Source: an uncultured Alphaproteobacteria bacterium (GTDB lineage: Bacteria; Pseudomonadota; Alphaproteobacteria; HIMB59). Taken from it: 64,000 nucleotides of DNA. A program made the position numbers and the translations under genes. The notes under the pieces were generated by a model. That model worked only from the letters and a program-made list of their open reading frames with translations, was not told the DNA's origin and did no database searches. The stretch is taken from positions 184,151 through 248,150 of the forward strand of contig CACMIW010000002.1 in the NCBI GenBank assembly GCA_902613845.1. Reading direction: 5' to 3'. Of the stretch, positions 50,125 through 57,923 are shown piece after piece. Every line of letters begins with the position of its first letter. Within the stretch, counting starts at the first letter, position 1.

Positions 50125-51133
50125 CCAATATATTCTTTATAGCATCATTAACAAAATTTAAATCATCTTTGGACTTACCTGCTCCAGCATAGTGACCGTA
50201 GCTTGAAGGAATGATACGTAATTCACCATTTTTAATATTTTTTAATTCAATTTCATTATCCTCTGGGGGGAAGTATAAATCATTTTTACCTGGCATTAAA
50301 ATACATCGCGCAGTAATAGAGTTAAGAGCTTTATCAAATTGATTATTAAATTTGTTATTGTTGCTAATATCGTGCTCTTGCCAAGTTCTTATCATCGCTA
50401 ATAAATCATTTGCATCCTTGCGATAATAAATTCTATTCCAAAGTTTATCCAAAACTTCTTTTGCATCTTTGTAGCCATCATCGATATATTTTTTTTCCCT
50501 AAACCAGTCTTGCCCATGCGCCCATCCAGCCCATACTCTTGCCATTGTTGTTTTTCCATTTTGGGGTTGTTTTTCATAATTTCCAGAATTCCAGTTTGGA
50601 TCTGAAGTCAAAGCGGCATAAACACCCTCTAAAAATACATATGTATGCTCTGTGGTTTTCGCATGACCACACATAGAAATCATATTTTCTACCATGTCTG
50701 GAAAATATGACGCCCACTGAAATGCTTGTTGTCCTCCCATTGACCAACCTATAACTAATTTAATTTTTTCTATATTAAATATTTCTTTTAGAAGTGTGTA
50801 TTGTGCTTGCACGTTATCATATATTGTAATTAAAGGAAAATTAGGTCCATTAAAGGGTTTTTCTGTATTACTGGGTGAGGAGGAAACACCATTACAAAAC
50901 ATATTTGGAATAATGATGAAATATTTACCTGGATCTATGGGAAAATTATTACCAATCAGATATCCTTGCTCAAGATGTGTACCAGCATACCTAGTAGGAA
51001 ATAAAATTACATTTGATTTGTCAGAATTTAATTTCCCAAATGCTAAATAATTTAATTGTAAATCTATTATGTCGCCTGATTTTAATTTGAAATTATTTAG
51101 TTGGTATTTATGTAGTTCCTCTTTACTAATCAA
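50117..51133 (-). CDS. Alpha/beta hydrolase of the homoserine-acetyltransferase-like superfamily
   Basis: A 338-residue alpha/beta-fold protein with nucleophile elbow GWSMGG (Ser131), Asp285 in PGKNDLYFPP and His314 in SYGHYAGAG, a complete Ser-Asp-His triad. Sequence order and the NPxGxFI-like MFCNGVSSSPSNT region recall MetX, but the homoserine-binding arginine context is not clear, so acyltransferase or hydrolase are both possible. It starts on the base after the stop of the upstream glutamine synthetase-like gene, so the two are translated together and probably act on one substrate. Confidence 0.8.
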   Translation of the reverse strand: MISKEELHKYQLNNFKLKSGDIIDLQLNYLAFGKLNSDKSNVILFPTRYAGTHLEQGYLIGNNFPIDPGKYFIIIPNMFCNGVSSSPSNTEKPFNGPNFPLITIYDNVQAQYTLLKEIFNIEKIKLVIGWSMGGQQAFQWASYFPDMVENMISMCGHAKTTEHTYVFLEGVYAALTSDPNWNSGNYEKQPQNGKTTMARVWAGWAHGQDWFREKKYIDDGYKDAKEVLDKLWNRIYYRKDANDLLAMIRTWQEHDISNNNKFNNQFDKALNSITARCILMPGKNDLYFPPEDNEIELKNIKNGELRIIPSSYGHYAGAGKSKDDLNFVNDAIKNILAT

Positions 51134-52531
51134 TTAAAATAACTTTAGATATTCTTTGATTTCCCAATCAGTTGTAGTTGTATGATATCTAGACCACTCA
51201 TCATATTTATATCCAATAAAATTGTTTATCATAGCCTCAGAAAAAACTTTTTTAGTTAATTTATCAGCAGCAAAAGCGTCTACTGCCTCTAATAAATTTC
51301 TTGGCAGTGTAGTAACCTCTTTTTTTTCTTTCTCGGTCAAATCATAAAGACTTTTATTAGTTGGTTTTGGGGGTTTCATTTTTTTGTCTATACCCTCTGT
51401 AACAGCTGCGGCTAATAAAGAAAAAGTTAAATAAGGATTTTGAGTTAAATCAGACGCCCTATTTTCTATACAATATCTATTTTGTGGTAGTCTTATCATA
51501 GCTGATCTATTATTACTGCCGTATGTCATGTGCGTAGGAGCCCATGTATGACGGCCACCATCAAGGCCCTCAACTGTAGGAACAAATCCGTTATATGAGT
51601 TAACAGTTGGACATGCTAGAGCTGTAATCGCTGCTCCATGTTTTAAAATTCCAGCGACAGCATTGTAGGCTTTATCAGAGAAATTATTTCCATTCTTATA
51701 TATGTTATTATTTTTCTTTTTAATTGATGCCACACTATGATTGATGTGAGCGCCAGCTCTCCAATCACTAATAGTTGTCTTTGGCATAAATGATACAAAA
51801 TATCCATATTTTTTTGCAACTTCCTTGAGTAATACTCTTAAAAATACAAATCTATCAGCCATCCCTAAAATATCTGTGTAACCGAAATCTAATTCATACT
51901 GGCCATATGCACCCTCAGCAACGACGTCATGGAGATCCCATTTCAAATCATTATTTAAAATATCTATTATTTCTTTTAAAAAATGCATTCCATCTATTGA
52001 GTACTCTGAGTCATACCCAAAAGCTTGTCTTCTCAAATTTATAGGATCTCTGTCAATTGCTTTAACTGGTTTGTCGCCCTCCCACTTCATTAAGAAAAAT
52101 TCAGGTTCGATACCAACAAAAAATTTCAAGTCAGATTTAGCACTTTCCTTTATTTGTTTTTTTAACGTCATTCTTGGGCAAACATCGTAAGGTTTGTCAT
52201 TCCAATATAAATCTGCAAAAACCCATGCACATGTTTTATCCCATGGACATATAACGAGACTATCCAAATCTGGCACAGGGATTTGATCATTATCTGCTGG
52301 AGTTAATTCTGGAACAAAGGAAACAGAATGAACAGCAAATTGAGGGCCTTTACCCATACAAAGATCCTCAAAATCAGATATAGGCATAGGCTTAGTTTTT
52401 GGACTACCCAGAAAATCAATCCAATTAGAATAAATGTATTTTACGCCTTTTTTTTCTAAATCCTTTTTTATTTTTCTAACTTTTTTTACATCAGGTAAGG
52501 CGTCTTTAAAATTTTCAAAATATTGACCCAA
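51134..52531 (-). CDS. Glutamine synthetase family protein (probable gamma-glutamyl-amide ligase)
   Basis: A 465-residue glutamine-synthetase-fold ligase distinct from GlnA. Metal and ATP-site motifs are kept: GIEPEFFLM, the histidine in GAHINHSV, NNRSAMIRLP and IENRASDLTQNPYL. The loop that reads NSYKRLVPG in GlnA is NSYNGFVPT, losing a basic residue that contacts glutamate/phosphate, and AEGAYGQYELDF replaces the usual HHE motif. Such changes are seen in gamma-glutamyl-amine ligases (PuuA/GmaS-type). No adenylylation tyrosine context is present. It is coupled to the MetX-like hydrolase gene. The start has GGAGGAG upstream. Confidence 0.85.
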   Translation of the reverse strand: MGQYFENFKDALPDVKKVRKIKKDLEKKGVKYIYSNWIDFLGSPKTKPMPISDFEDLCMGKGPQFAVHSVSFVPELTPADNDQIPVPDLDSLVICPWDKTCAWVFADLYWNDKPYDVCPRMTLKKQIKESAKSDLKFFVGIEPEFFLMKWEGDKPVKAIDRDPINLRRQAFGYDSEYSIDGMHFLKEIIDILNNDLKWDLHDVVAEGAYGQYELDFGYTDILGMADRFVFLRVLLKEVAKKYGYFVSFMPKTTISDWRAGAHINHSVASIKKKNNNIYKNGNNFSDKAYNAVAGILKHGAAITALACPTVNSYNGFVPTVEGLDGGRHTWAPTHMTYGSNNRSAMIRLPQNRYCIENRASDLTQNPYLTFSLLAAAVTEGIDKKMKPPKPTNKSLYDLTEKEKKEVTTLPRNLLEAVDAFAADKLTKKVFSEAMINNFIGYKYDEWSRYHTTTTDWEIKEYLKLF

Positions 52532-52607
52532 GTTAGTCTCCTCCTAAAATTTAAATCTTATCGAATTGAAATTATATGACCATAATATAAAATTACTACT
52601 TCAAATT

Positions 52608-52853
52608 ATGAATATTGATTACTTTAAAAAATCATGGATTAAATTTTACAAAAGAGGCTTTATGATGGGATTTTTTGTTTTAACTTTTATACTTACTGTT
52701 GATCAGTTTTTACAGACACCACTTTTTTTTAGTAAGATTACAGATATAAAAGTATTTATGTTCATCATATCCACTATTTTTTTTGCAGCAGTTTTTTGTG
52801 GACTTTTGGCAGTGATTTTTTTATCACTAATTATGATCGCTACTAAAAAATAA
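52608..52853 (+). CDS. Small two-helix membrane protein, unknown function
   Basis: An 81-residue protein starting at the ATG at 52608, with a basic N-terminus (FKKSWIKFYKRG) and two long hydrophobic helices (about 18-36 and 48-77). It diverges from the synthetase-like gene, and its stop abuts the convergent amidotransferase-like gene. I recognise no family. A TTG at 52566 could extend it by 14 residues. Whether it is expressed is not shown by the sequence alone. Confidence 0.6.
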   Translation: MNIDYFKKSWIKFYKRGFMMGFFVLTFILTVDQFLQTPLFFSKITDIKVFMFIISTIFFAAVFCGLLAVIFLSLIMIATKK

Positions 52854-53594
52854 TTATAATTTAATATTTTCTAACCAATTCAGTAATTCAAGTTCTCTAT
52901 TAAATTGATCTTCATTTTCAAAACTTTGTAATTTATTTAATAATGCTTCAAATTCATTTTCACTCATAATCTTTAAATAATTTCTTTTCCAATAACTCAT
53001 TAATTTACCGATATAGTTGTATGGTAGTTCTGGATGATATTGAGTACAAAATATGTTTTGTTTTTTATGAGATATAGATTGAATAGAATGATTATTCTCA
53101 GAAATTATGTCAAAGTCCTTGGGGAGAGTTTCTAAACTATCGTAATGATGACCAGGGGCAGTAAATAAATTTTTTTTATTTTTATAAACAAAATGATTTT
53201 TTATAATTTTTATTTTTTCAGAATATCCAAACTCTGGACTCATAGAACTTGATATTTTTCCTCCAAATGCTGTTACAGCCACTTGAAGACCCCAACAACT
53301 TCCCCAAATTGGTCTTTCTAGATTTGCTATTCTATCAAATATCTTCAACTGATTTTTATTATGATCATTGTCATCATAAATATTACCTAGACCTCCGGTC
53401 CATAAAAAGGCATCGTAATCTTCAAAACTAAATTTATTTACATCCTCAATGTAAGGTTTATAAACCGAGATATTTGAGAGGGGATTTTGCTTTTTAATAA
53501 TTTCTTCAAAAAAACTATATTGATAAGAAGAATTTGATTTAACATGTTCATTATCATGGTTTTTATCCATGCCACTGATAATTAGTAAATTCAA
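52854..53594 (-). CDS. Class I glutamine amidotransferase-like hydrolase
   Basis: A 246-residue class I GATase-fold protein, with nucleophile Cys100 in GSCWGLQ and the dyad His187/Glu189 in QYHPEL. There is no synthetase domain, so it resembles stand-alone gamma-glutamyl hydrolases (PuuD-like or GMP-synthase-like GATases) that free glutamate from gamma-glutamyl amides. The start is TTG, needed to keep the first beta strand. It follows a 56-residue membrane protein gene by 9 bases in an amt-led run, near three synthetase paralogues, which suggests it hydrolyses a gamma-glutamyl product. Confidence 0.82.
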   Translation of the reverse strand: MNLLIISGMDKNHDNEHVKSNSSYQYSFFEEIIKKQNPLSNISVYKPYIEDVNKFSFEDYDAFLWTGGLGNIYDDNDHNKNQLKIFDRIANLERPIWGSCWGLQVAVTAFGGKISSSMSPEFGYSEKIKIIKNHFVYKNKKNLFTAPGHHYDSLETLPKDFDIISENNHSIQSISHKKQNIFCTQYHPELPYNYIGKLMSYWKRNYLKIMSENEFEALLNKLQSFENEDQFNRELELLNWLENIKL

Positions 53595-53603
53595 GTTTTC
53601 TGT

Positions 53604-53774
53604 TTATTTATGTCTAGAGAATTTCTTTTTTAAAATCAATTCGTTATCTTTTTTTGCTATTTTTCTTAAAATAAAAATCATAAATGCAATCCAAATAACT
53701 GCTGCTATTAGTTTATTTTCAGCTATTGATTGAATGAGATTTTGAAAAAAGAGATTTGAAGTGTTGTAATCCAT
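53604..53774 (-). CDS. Small single-helix membrane protein (56 aa)
   Basis: A 56-residue open frame with a polar N-terminus (MDYNTSNLFFQN), one hydrophobic helix of about 18 residues (LIAAVIWIAFMIFILRK) and a very basic tail (RKIAKKDNELILKKKFSRHK), predicting the tail on the cytoplasmic side. It lies between the amt-linked hairpin and the amidotransferase-like gene. There is no Shine-Dalgarno. No family recognised. The strong topology signal and lack of other content in the gap favour a real gene. Confidence 0.5.
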   Translation of the reverse strand: MDYNTSNLFFQNLIQSIAENKLIAAVIWIAFMIFILRKIAKKDNELILKKKFSRHK

Positions 53775-53781
53775 TTATTAT

Positions 53782-53805
53782 AAGGCGGGGATAATTCCCC
53801 GCCTT
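53782..53805. terminator. Hairpin downstream of amt and its small partner gene
   Basis: A perfect 10-bp inverted repeat (AAGGCGGGGA / TCCCCGCCTT) with loop TAAT, strikingly GC-rich in this AT-rich DNA. On the minus strand it comes 11 bases after the stop of the 57-aa gene and 8 bases before the ATG of the 56-aa gene, without a clear U run. It may end or attenuate the amt transcript, or protect the 3' end of amt mRNA. Confidence 0.65.
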
Positions 53806-53815
53806 AAATTATACA

Positions 53816-53989
53816 TTATTTTGTTTTTTTTGCAGTATCAGACTCGTGTCTTGCTGTTGCCATAGTGACTAGCACGCATAGAGCAATAACAAAAAGGGTC
53901 CAAAATATCAGTGCACCTTCACTGTTGGCATATGTGAAATAAGCGTCCACACCTTCCCAACTATTTTCAGGTCCTGGAAATGTATTCAT
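53816..53989 (-). CDS. Small membrane protein downstream of amt (57 aa)
   Basis: A 57-residue frame with AGGAG a few bases upstream of the ATG. The N-terminal half is soluble and acidic (PGPENSWEGVDAYF), then one helix (ALIFWTLFVIALCVLVTMATA) and a short charged tail ending in lysines. It is 20 bases downstream of amt on the same strand and followed by a hairpin, so amt and this gene form the core transcript. No family recognised. A small Amt-associated subunit is an inference from position. Confidence 0.7.
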   Translation of the reverse strand: MNTFPGPENSWEGVDAYFTYANSEGALIFWTLFVIALCVLVTMATARHESDTAKKTK

Positions 53990-54009
53990 ATTTTCTCCTT
54001 CCTTATATG

Positions 54010-55287
54010 TTACTGATATGCCTTGAGATTTAACTCAGCGCTATCAATACCTGCTTTTTGAACTGCATCTGGTACACGTAACCAATTCATCATTTTCATA
54101 ATAAATGATAAACCATAACCAGGTACAAATCCTACTAAGAACATGACTATACATCCAACTAACTGTCCACCAAAACTTGTTGGAGGAATATCACCAGATG
54201 CTGGATAGCCTGATGCAAATAATCCCATTGCAATCACACCCCATATACCGGCAACTCCGTGAACAGAGATAGCTCCTACTGGATCATCGATCTTGAAAAC
54301 ACTATGTAACCAATTATTCGCAGGAATAATTATCACACCGCCAACAAAACCAAGAACAAAGGCTAATCCTGGATACCAAACATCAAGACCCGACGCACAG
54401 GAGAATATACCTGCAAGTCCACCTGACATCATCCAGAATGGGTTACCTTTACTCATCCAAAATGCGCCAATCATTCCACCGCCAAGACCCATTAGGGTAT
54501 TGAATGCGAAAGAAGATAGTGTTGCTGGAGCACCGTAAATGTTTATCCAACCACCAAACTCTGCACCTGCCCAGATTAAACAACCACCGAGGAATCCGAA
54601 GAAACCAACAATAATCATTAACAGGCCTATAAATGAGAAACGAAGGTCATGACCCTCAATCTCATTCGCAGAACCGTCAGCATTGTATTTACCAACTCTA
54701 GGACCTAAATTTAAGACAACTCCGAAAGCAAACCAACCTGCTACCATGTGAACAACACCAGCTGCTCCTACATCATGATATCCAAATTGTGTTACTAACC
54801 ATCCATCAGGATGCCAGCCCCATGAAGCGGCTAAGATCCAAGCTACTGATCCTAAAACAACAGCTAAGAAAGTAAATGAGCTAATTCTTATTCTCTCAAG
54901 AACAGATCCTGAAAAAATAGATGCTGTGGTACAAGCAAATAATGTAAATGCTGCCCAGAAAACACCTGTGGCTTGGTCACTTAACATTGGTCCCATTGAT
55001 ACGTTCCAAGGGGTTCCATAACCCTCTAGCTCAATAGGAGTAAATCCCATTGGGAATGCTAAATAAATATACCAACCAAATAACCAGAAGGTTGGTATCA
55101 TAAACGCGAACGCTAAAAGGTTTTTTGTAGCTGAAGAGACCGCGTTTTTAAAACGAGACGATCCTACTTCATACATCAAGAAACCTACGTGAATTGCAAT
55201 CATTAACGCAGTACACCACCAATAGTAAGCTTCCATACTGACGTTCGCTTGCATCATCACGTACGATTCAAGTTCTTCAAGTGTCAT
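54010..55287 (-). CDS. amt: Ammonium transporter
   Basis: Amt/Mep/Rh channel for ammonium uptake, trimeric in the inner membrane. The 425 residues have eleven predicted helices. The two pore histidines are in GVVHMVAGW and ISVHGVAGIWG, and the site aspartate precedes DVGAAGVVH. The C-terminal tail (RVPDAVQKAGIDSAELNLKAYQ) is the part that PII-type proteins contact in other bacteria. It diverges from a synthetase gene across 233 bases that contain palindromes. The nearest PII gene is glnB at 31742, so a dedicated glnK is not adjacent. Confidence 0.97.
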   Translation of the reverse strand: MTLEELESYVMMQANVSMEAYYWWCTALMIAIHVGFLMYEVGSSRFKNAVSSATKNLLAFAFMIPTFWLFGWYIYLAFPMGFTPIELEGYGTPWNVSMGPMLSDQATGVFWAAFTLFACTTASIFSGSVLERIRISSFTFLAVVLGSVAWILAASWGWHPDGWLVTQFGYHDVGAAGVVHMVAGWFAFGVVLNLGPRVGKYNADGSANEIEGHDLRFSFIGLLMIIVGFFGFLGGCLIWAGAEFGGWINIYGAPATLSSFAFNTLMGLGGGMIGAFWMSKGNPFWMMSGGLAGIFSCASGLDVWYPGLAFVLGFVGGVIIIPANNWLHSVFKIDDPVGAISVHGVAGIWGVIAMGLFASGYPASGDIPPTSFGGQLVGCIVMFLVGFVPGYGLSFIMKMMNWLRVPDAVQKAGIDSAELNLKAYQ

Positions 55288-55313
55288 TATATGATCTCCT
55301 TATAAATTATTAC

Positions 55314-55337
55314 TTTTTATTTTTATAAAAATAAAAA
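55314..55337. repeat. AT-only perfect palindrome upstream of amt
   Basis: The 12 bases 55314-55325 (TTTTTATTTTTA) are followed directly by their reverse complement at 55326-55337, giving a 24-bp palindrome with no spacer, 27 bases upstream of the amt ATG. It could be a leader hairpin or protein site, but A/T runs make chance palindromes more likely. Confidence 0.4.
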
Positions 55338-55482
55338 AGGACAGAGAAAAAATCTTTTTACAACTTTATAGAATCTTCTTTCCTGTACTTTTATGTATTT
55401 TACTTTTAATTGACTTAATTATAAAATCAAAAGAAGTTAATTAATGTTAAAAAAAGATTGAGTTCAATTGTTTTTTTAATGG

Positions 55483-55499
55483 TATGCACGATTTGCATA
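55483..55499. promoter_or_regulatory. Operator-like inverted repeat upstream of the glnT/gmaS-like gene
   Basis: TATGCA and TGCATA (55483-55488 and 55494-55499) flank the 5-base spacer CGATT, ending 8 bases before the GAGGAG ribosome binding site of the gene starting at 55521. The half-site TGCAC recalls NtrC sites (TGCAC...GTGCA), but the spacing is too short for a standard one. The rest of the 233-base gap (55288-55520) holds nothing else I can name. Confidence 0.4.
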
Positions 55500-55520
55500 T
55501 TCAAATAGAGGAGATATATA

Positions 55521-56828
55521 ATGGCAACAAACCTTCACCAATTTGCTAAAAAAAATGGTGTCAAATATTTTTTTGTAAGCTTTGTAGATTTATTTGGGGT
55601 GCTTAGATCAAAGCTTGTACCTGCAACAGCTATAGATGAAATTCAATCTGAAGGAGCTGGATTTGCAGGTTTTGCAACATGGCTTGATATGTCTCCAGCT
55701 GACTCTGATATGTTTGGCATGCCTGATGGTGATAGTGTTATCCAGCTTCCTTGGAATAAAGAGATAGCTTGGGTTGCCTCTGATTTGTATATGGATGGTA
55801 AACCAGTAGAAACTTCACCAAGAATAGCCTTAAAAAGACAAATAGAAAAAGCAGCTAAAAAAAATCTTTATATGAAGTCAGGTGTTGAATGTGAATTTTT
55901 TCTGGTCAATGAAGACGGGACATCTTTATCAGATCAAAGGGATACGCAAGCAAAACCATGCTATGACTCCTCTGCTTTAATGAGAAGATATGATGTTATC
56001 ACTGAGATATGTGACTCAATGATTTCACTAGGATGGAAACCTTACCAAAATGATCATGAGGATGCGAATGGGCAATTTGAAATGAACTGGGATTTCTCAG
56101 ATTGTTTAGTAACTGCAGATAGACATGCTTTTTTTAAATTCATGGTAAAATCTATTGCAGAAAAACATTCATTAAGGGCAACTTTCATGCCCAAACCTTT
56201 TACAAATTTAACTGGTAATGGCTGTCATTGTCATATTTCTATTTGGGATAAATCTGGCAAAAAAAATATGTTTTTAGATAAAAAAGATGAATTAGGTTTA
56301 TCCAAAACTGGTTACAATTTCTTAGGTGGAATAATGGAAAGTGCGGACAAAATGGCTGCTGTTTTTAACCCAACTGTAAACTCCTATAAAAGAATTAACG
56401 GTAGTGTAACAACATCAGGTGCAACTTGGTCGCCAAGCTCGATTACTTGGGCAGGTAACAACAGGACACACATGGTAAGAGTTCCTGGAGCAGGAAGATT
56501 TGAATTAAGATTAATGGATGGAGCTACAAATCCTTATTTACTTCAAGCAGGTATTTTACTTTTAGGTTTGGACGGTTTAAATAATAAAAGAGACCCTGGA
56601 AAACGATTAGATATTAATATGTACACAGAGGGTCACAAGGCTGGGAAAGTAAAAAAATTGCCATTAAATCTTCTTGATGCAATACGTGATTTTGATAAAT
56701 CAAAAATCATTAGAGCAGGTTTTGGTGATGATTTAGTTAATAGCTATGTAAAATTAAAAAATCAAGATTGGGGTACTTTTAATAAACACCTTTCTAGTTG
56801 GGAAAGAGAAACAACTCTAGATTGTTAA
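55521..56828 (+). CDS. glnT: Type III-like glutamine synthetase (GlnT / gamma-glutamylmethylamide synthetase family)
   Basis: A 435-residue synthetase, the usual length of the GlnT/GmaS group. Active-site motifs are GVECEFFLV, HEDANGQFEMNW, GNGCHCHISIW, NSYKRING, NNRTHMVRVP and RFELRLMDGATNPYL. GlnT of rhizobia makes glutamine poorly, while GmaS of methylotrophs makes gamma-glutamylmethylamide. They share this sequence group, so the substrate (ammonia or methylamine) is open. Both partner types needed by a GmaS pathway (MgsABC) are encoded in the facing operon. It diverges from amt and is followed at 7 bases by an unknown gene. GAGGAG precedes the start. Confidence 0.85.
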   Translation: MATNLHQFAKKNGVKYFFVSFVDLFGVLRSKLVPATAIDEIQSEGAGFAGFATWLDMSPADSDMFGMPDGDSVIQLPWNKEIAWVASDLYMDGKPVETSPRIALKRQIEKAAKKNLYMKSGVECEFFLVNEDGTSLSDQRDTQAKPCYDSSALMRRYDVITEICDSMISLGWKPYQNDHEDANGQFEMNWDFSDCLVTADRHAFFKFMVKSIAEKHSLRATFMPKPFTNLTGNGCHCHISIWDKSGKKNMFLDKKDELGLSKTGYNFLGGIMESADKMAAVFNPTVNSYKRINGSVTTSGATWSPSSITWAGNNRTHMVRVPGAGRFELRLMDGATNPYLLQAGILLLGLDGLNNKRDPGKRLDINMYTEGHKAGKVKKLPLNLLDAIRDFDKSKIIRAGFGDDLVNSYVKLKNQDWGTFNKHLSSWERETTLDC

Positions 56829-56835
56829 ATTATTA

Positions 56836-57390
56836 ATGACACCTGAAGTTTTACAAGAAAAGTTTCTTGATTGGCAATGTCAATCTAGAATTCAGGCATT
56901 TAGAACACAAAATGGTAGACCAAACTCATCTATGGCACCAATATTGCTTGATAAGAAAGGAAATGAACTTCTAAGAATTATTGTTGTAATTTCAGAAAAT
57001 GATCCTGTAAACACGACAAAACTATTTGAACACACATTTAAACGAACTTACGATCCTGCTGATAGATTTGATAAAATGAATAAATTTTTATCTTCTGAAT
57101 ATTTTATGGATAAAGATAAATTTTCAGACTCTTTATTTGCTACTTTTCCAAAAAATTCAAGTATTTCAAAAAAAGTAGTTAAAGACGGCTCATGTATTTT
57201 AGATTTTATTCACCTTTCTACAAATTATAGATTGTCATGTTCTCCTTTTATTCTTGATAAAAATGAGGAACATTGGGAAAATATTTTTTGGCATAATAAA
57301 AATTTTAATCCTGGTTTGGGGAATGACATAGATGTTATAAAGTTTATTCCAAATTGGAAAAAATCTAAATTAATAAGAATTAAAGATTAA
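56836..57390 (+). CDS. Unknown protein paired with the GlnT/GmaS-like gene
   Basis: A 184-residue soluble protein that I do not recognise. It has no signal peptide or membrane helix. Notable segments are LDWQCQSRIQAFRTQNGRPNS at the N-terminus and ELLRIIVVISENDPVNTTKLFEHTFKRTYDPADRFDKM in the middle. Tryptophans cluster near the C-terminus (EHWENIFWHNKNFNPG). It is 7 bases downstream of the synthetase gene and followed by a strong terminator, so the two form a bicistronic unit and a role with the synthetase is likely. Confidence 0.7.
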   Translation: MTPEVLQEKFLDWQCQSRIQAFRTQNGRPNSSMAPILLDKKGNELLRIIVVISENDPVNTTKLFEHTFKRTYDPADRFDKMNKFLSSEYFMDKDKFSDSLFATFPKNSSISKKVVKDGSCILDFIHLSTNYRLSCSPFILDKNEEHWENIFWHNKNFNPGLGNDIDVIKFIPNWKKSKLIRIKD

Positions 57391-57403
57391 AATATTTGAA
57401 AGT

Positions 57404-57427
57404 ATAAGGGAGCAAAGGCTCCCTTAT
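57404..57427. terminator. Bidirectional hairpin terminator between convergent operons
   Basis: ATAAGGGAGC (57404-57413) and GCTCCCTTAT (57418-57427) form a perfect 10-bp stem with loop AAAG, between the stops of the convergent genes ending at 57390 and 57438. Short T-rich stretches follow on both strands (TTTATAAAATTTT on the plus strand), so it can end transcripts from either side. Confidence 0.8.
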
Positions 57428-57437
57428 TTATAAAATT

Positions 57438-57914
57438 TTACTCAACTAACTTAAAGTTCTCACCCTTAGCGTATGTTCTTTTTAACTGTACCAAGGGATG
57501 ATTAGGTGACATTTGAAACTTAATTAAAAGTTCTCTTGCTAACATATCTCTATCTTGTTGGTTTTTTGGAAGTTTAATCTTCTTTGGCAAAGTGATCCAA
57601 GCGTTTGCATTTCTGTCAAACACAGCAGGGGTATCACCTTCAAAACCCATATGGATGTCCTCTAACCAATTTAAATCATCCCAACCCATAATTTCGATAT
57701 ATTGTTTAAGAAATGGTGTTAAGTGCTTGTAATCAGGAATTAAGTTAACATCATAACGATAGCCAATATGCTGGCCAATCATTTTTTCTCTTGATGTTTT
57801 AATTTCCTTATCTTTTAATTTAGCTCCGCCGACAACTTGATAACCTTTTGACTTGGTAGGTTTTTTTGATTTTGCAGAAGTTGATTTCTTTTTTGTAACT
57901 TTCTTTTTAACCAT
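57438..57914 (-). CDS. Unknown basic protein at the end of the MgsABC/GlxBCD operon
   Basis: A 158-residue protein I do not recognise. Residues 1-24 are a lysine/serine/threonine-rich low-complexity tail (KKKVTKKKSTSAKSKKPTKSK). The rest is a compact domain with YQVVGGAKLKDKEI, GQHIGYRYDVNLIPDYKHL and IEIMGWDDLNWLEDIHMGF segments. It starts 9 bases after the glutamate-synthase-like gene and is the last gene before the terminator. The tail could bind nucleic acid or acidic partners, but no function is shown. Confidence 0.7.
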   Translation of the reverse strand: MVKKKVTKKKSTSAKSKKPTKSKGYQVVGGAKLKDKEIKTSREKMIGQHIGYRYDVNLIPDYKHLTPFLKQYIEIMGWDDLNWLEDIHMGFEGDTPAVFDRNANAWITLPKKIKLPKNQQDRDMLARELLIKFQMSPNHPLVQLKRTYAKGENFKLVE

Positions 57915-57923
57915 AATACTCTC

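Noticed and set aside
55483..55499. Sigma-54 promoter or standard NtrC box
   Set aside because: The GG and GC dinucleotides are 12 bases apart instead of 10, and the TGCAC half-site spacing does not match NtrC sites. Only an unspecified inverted repeat is claimed.
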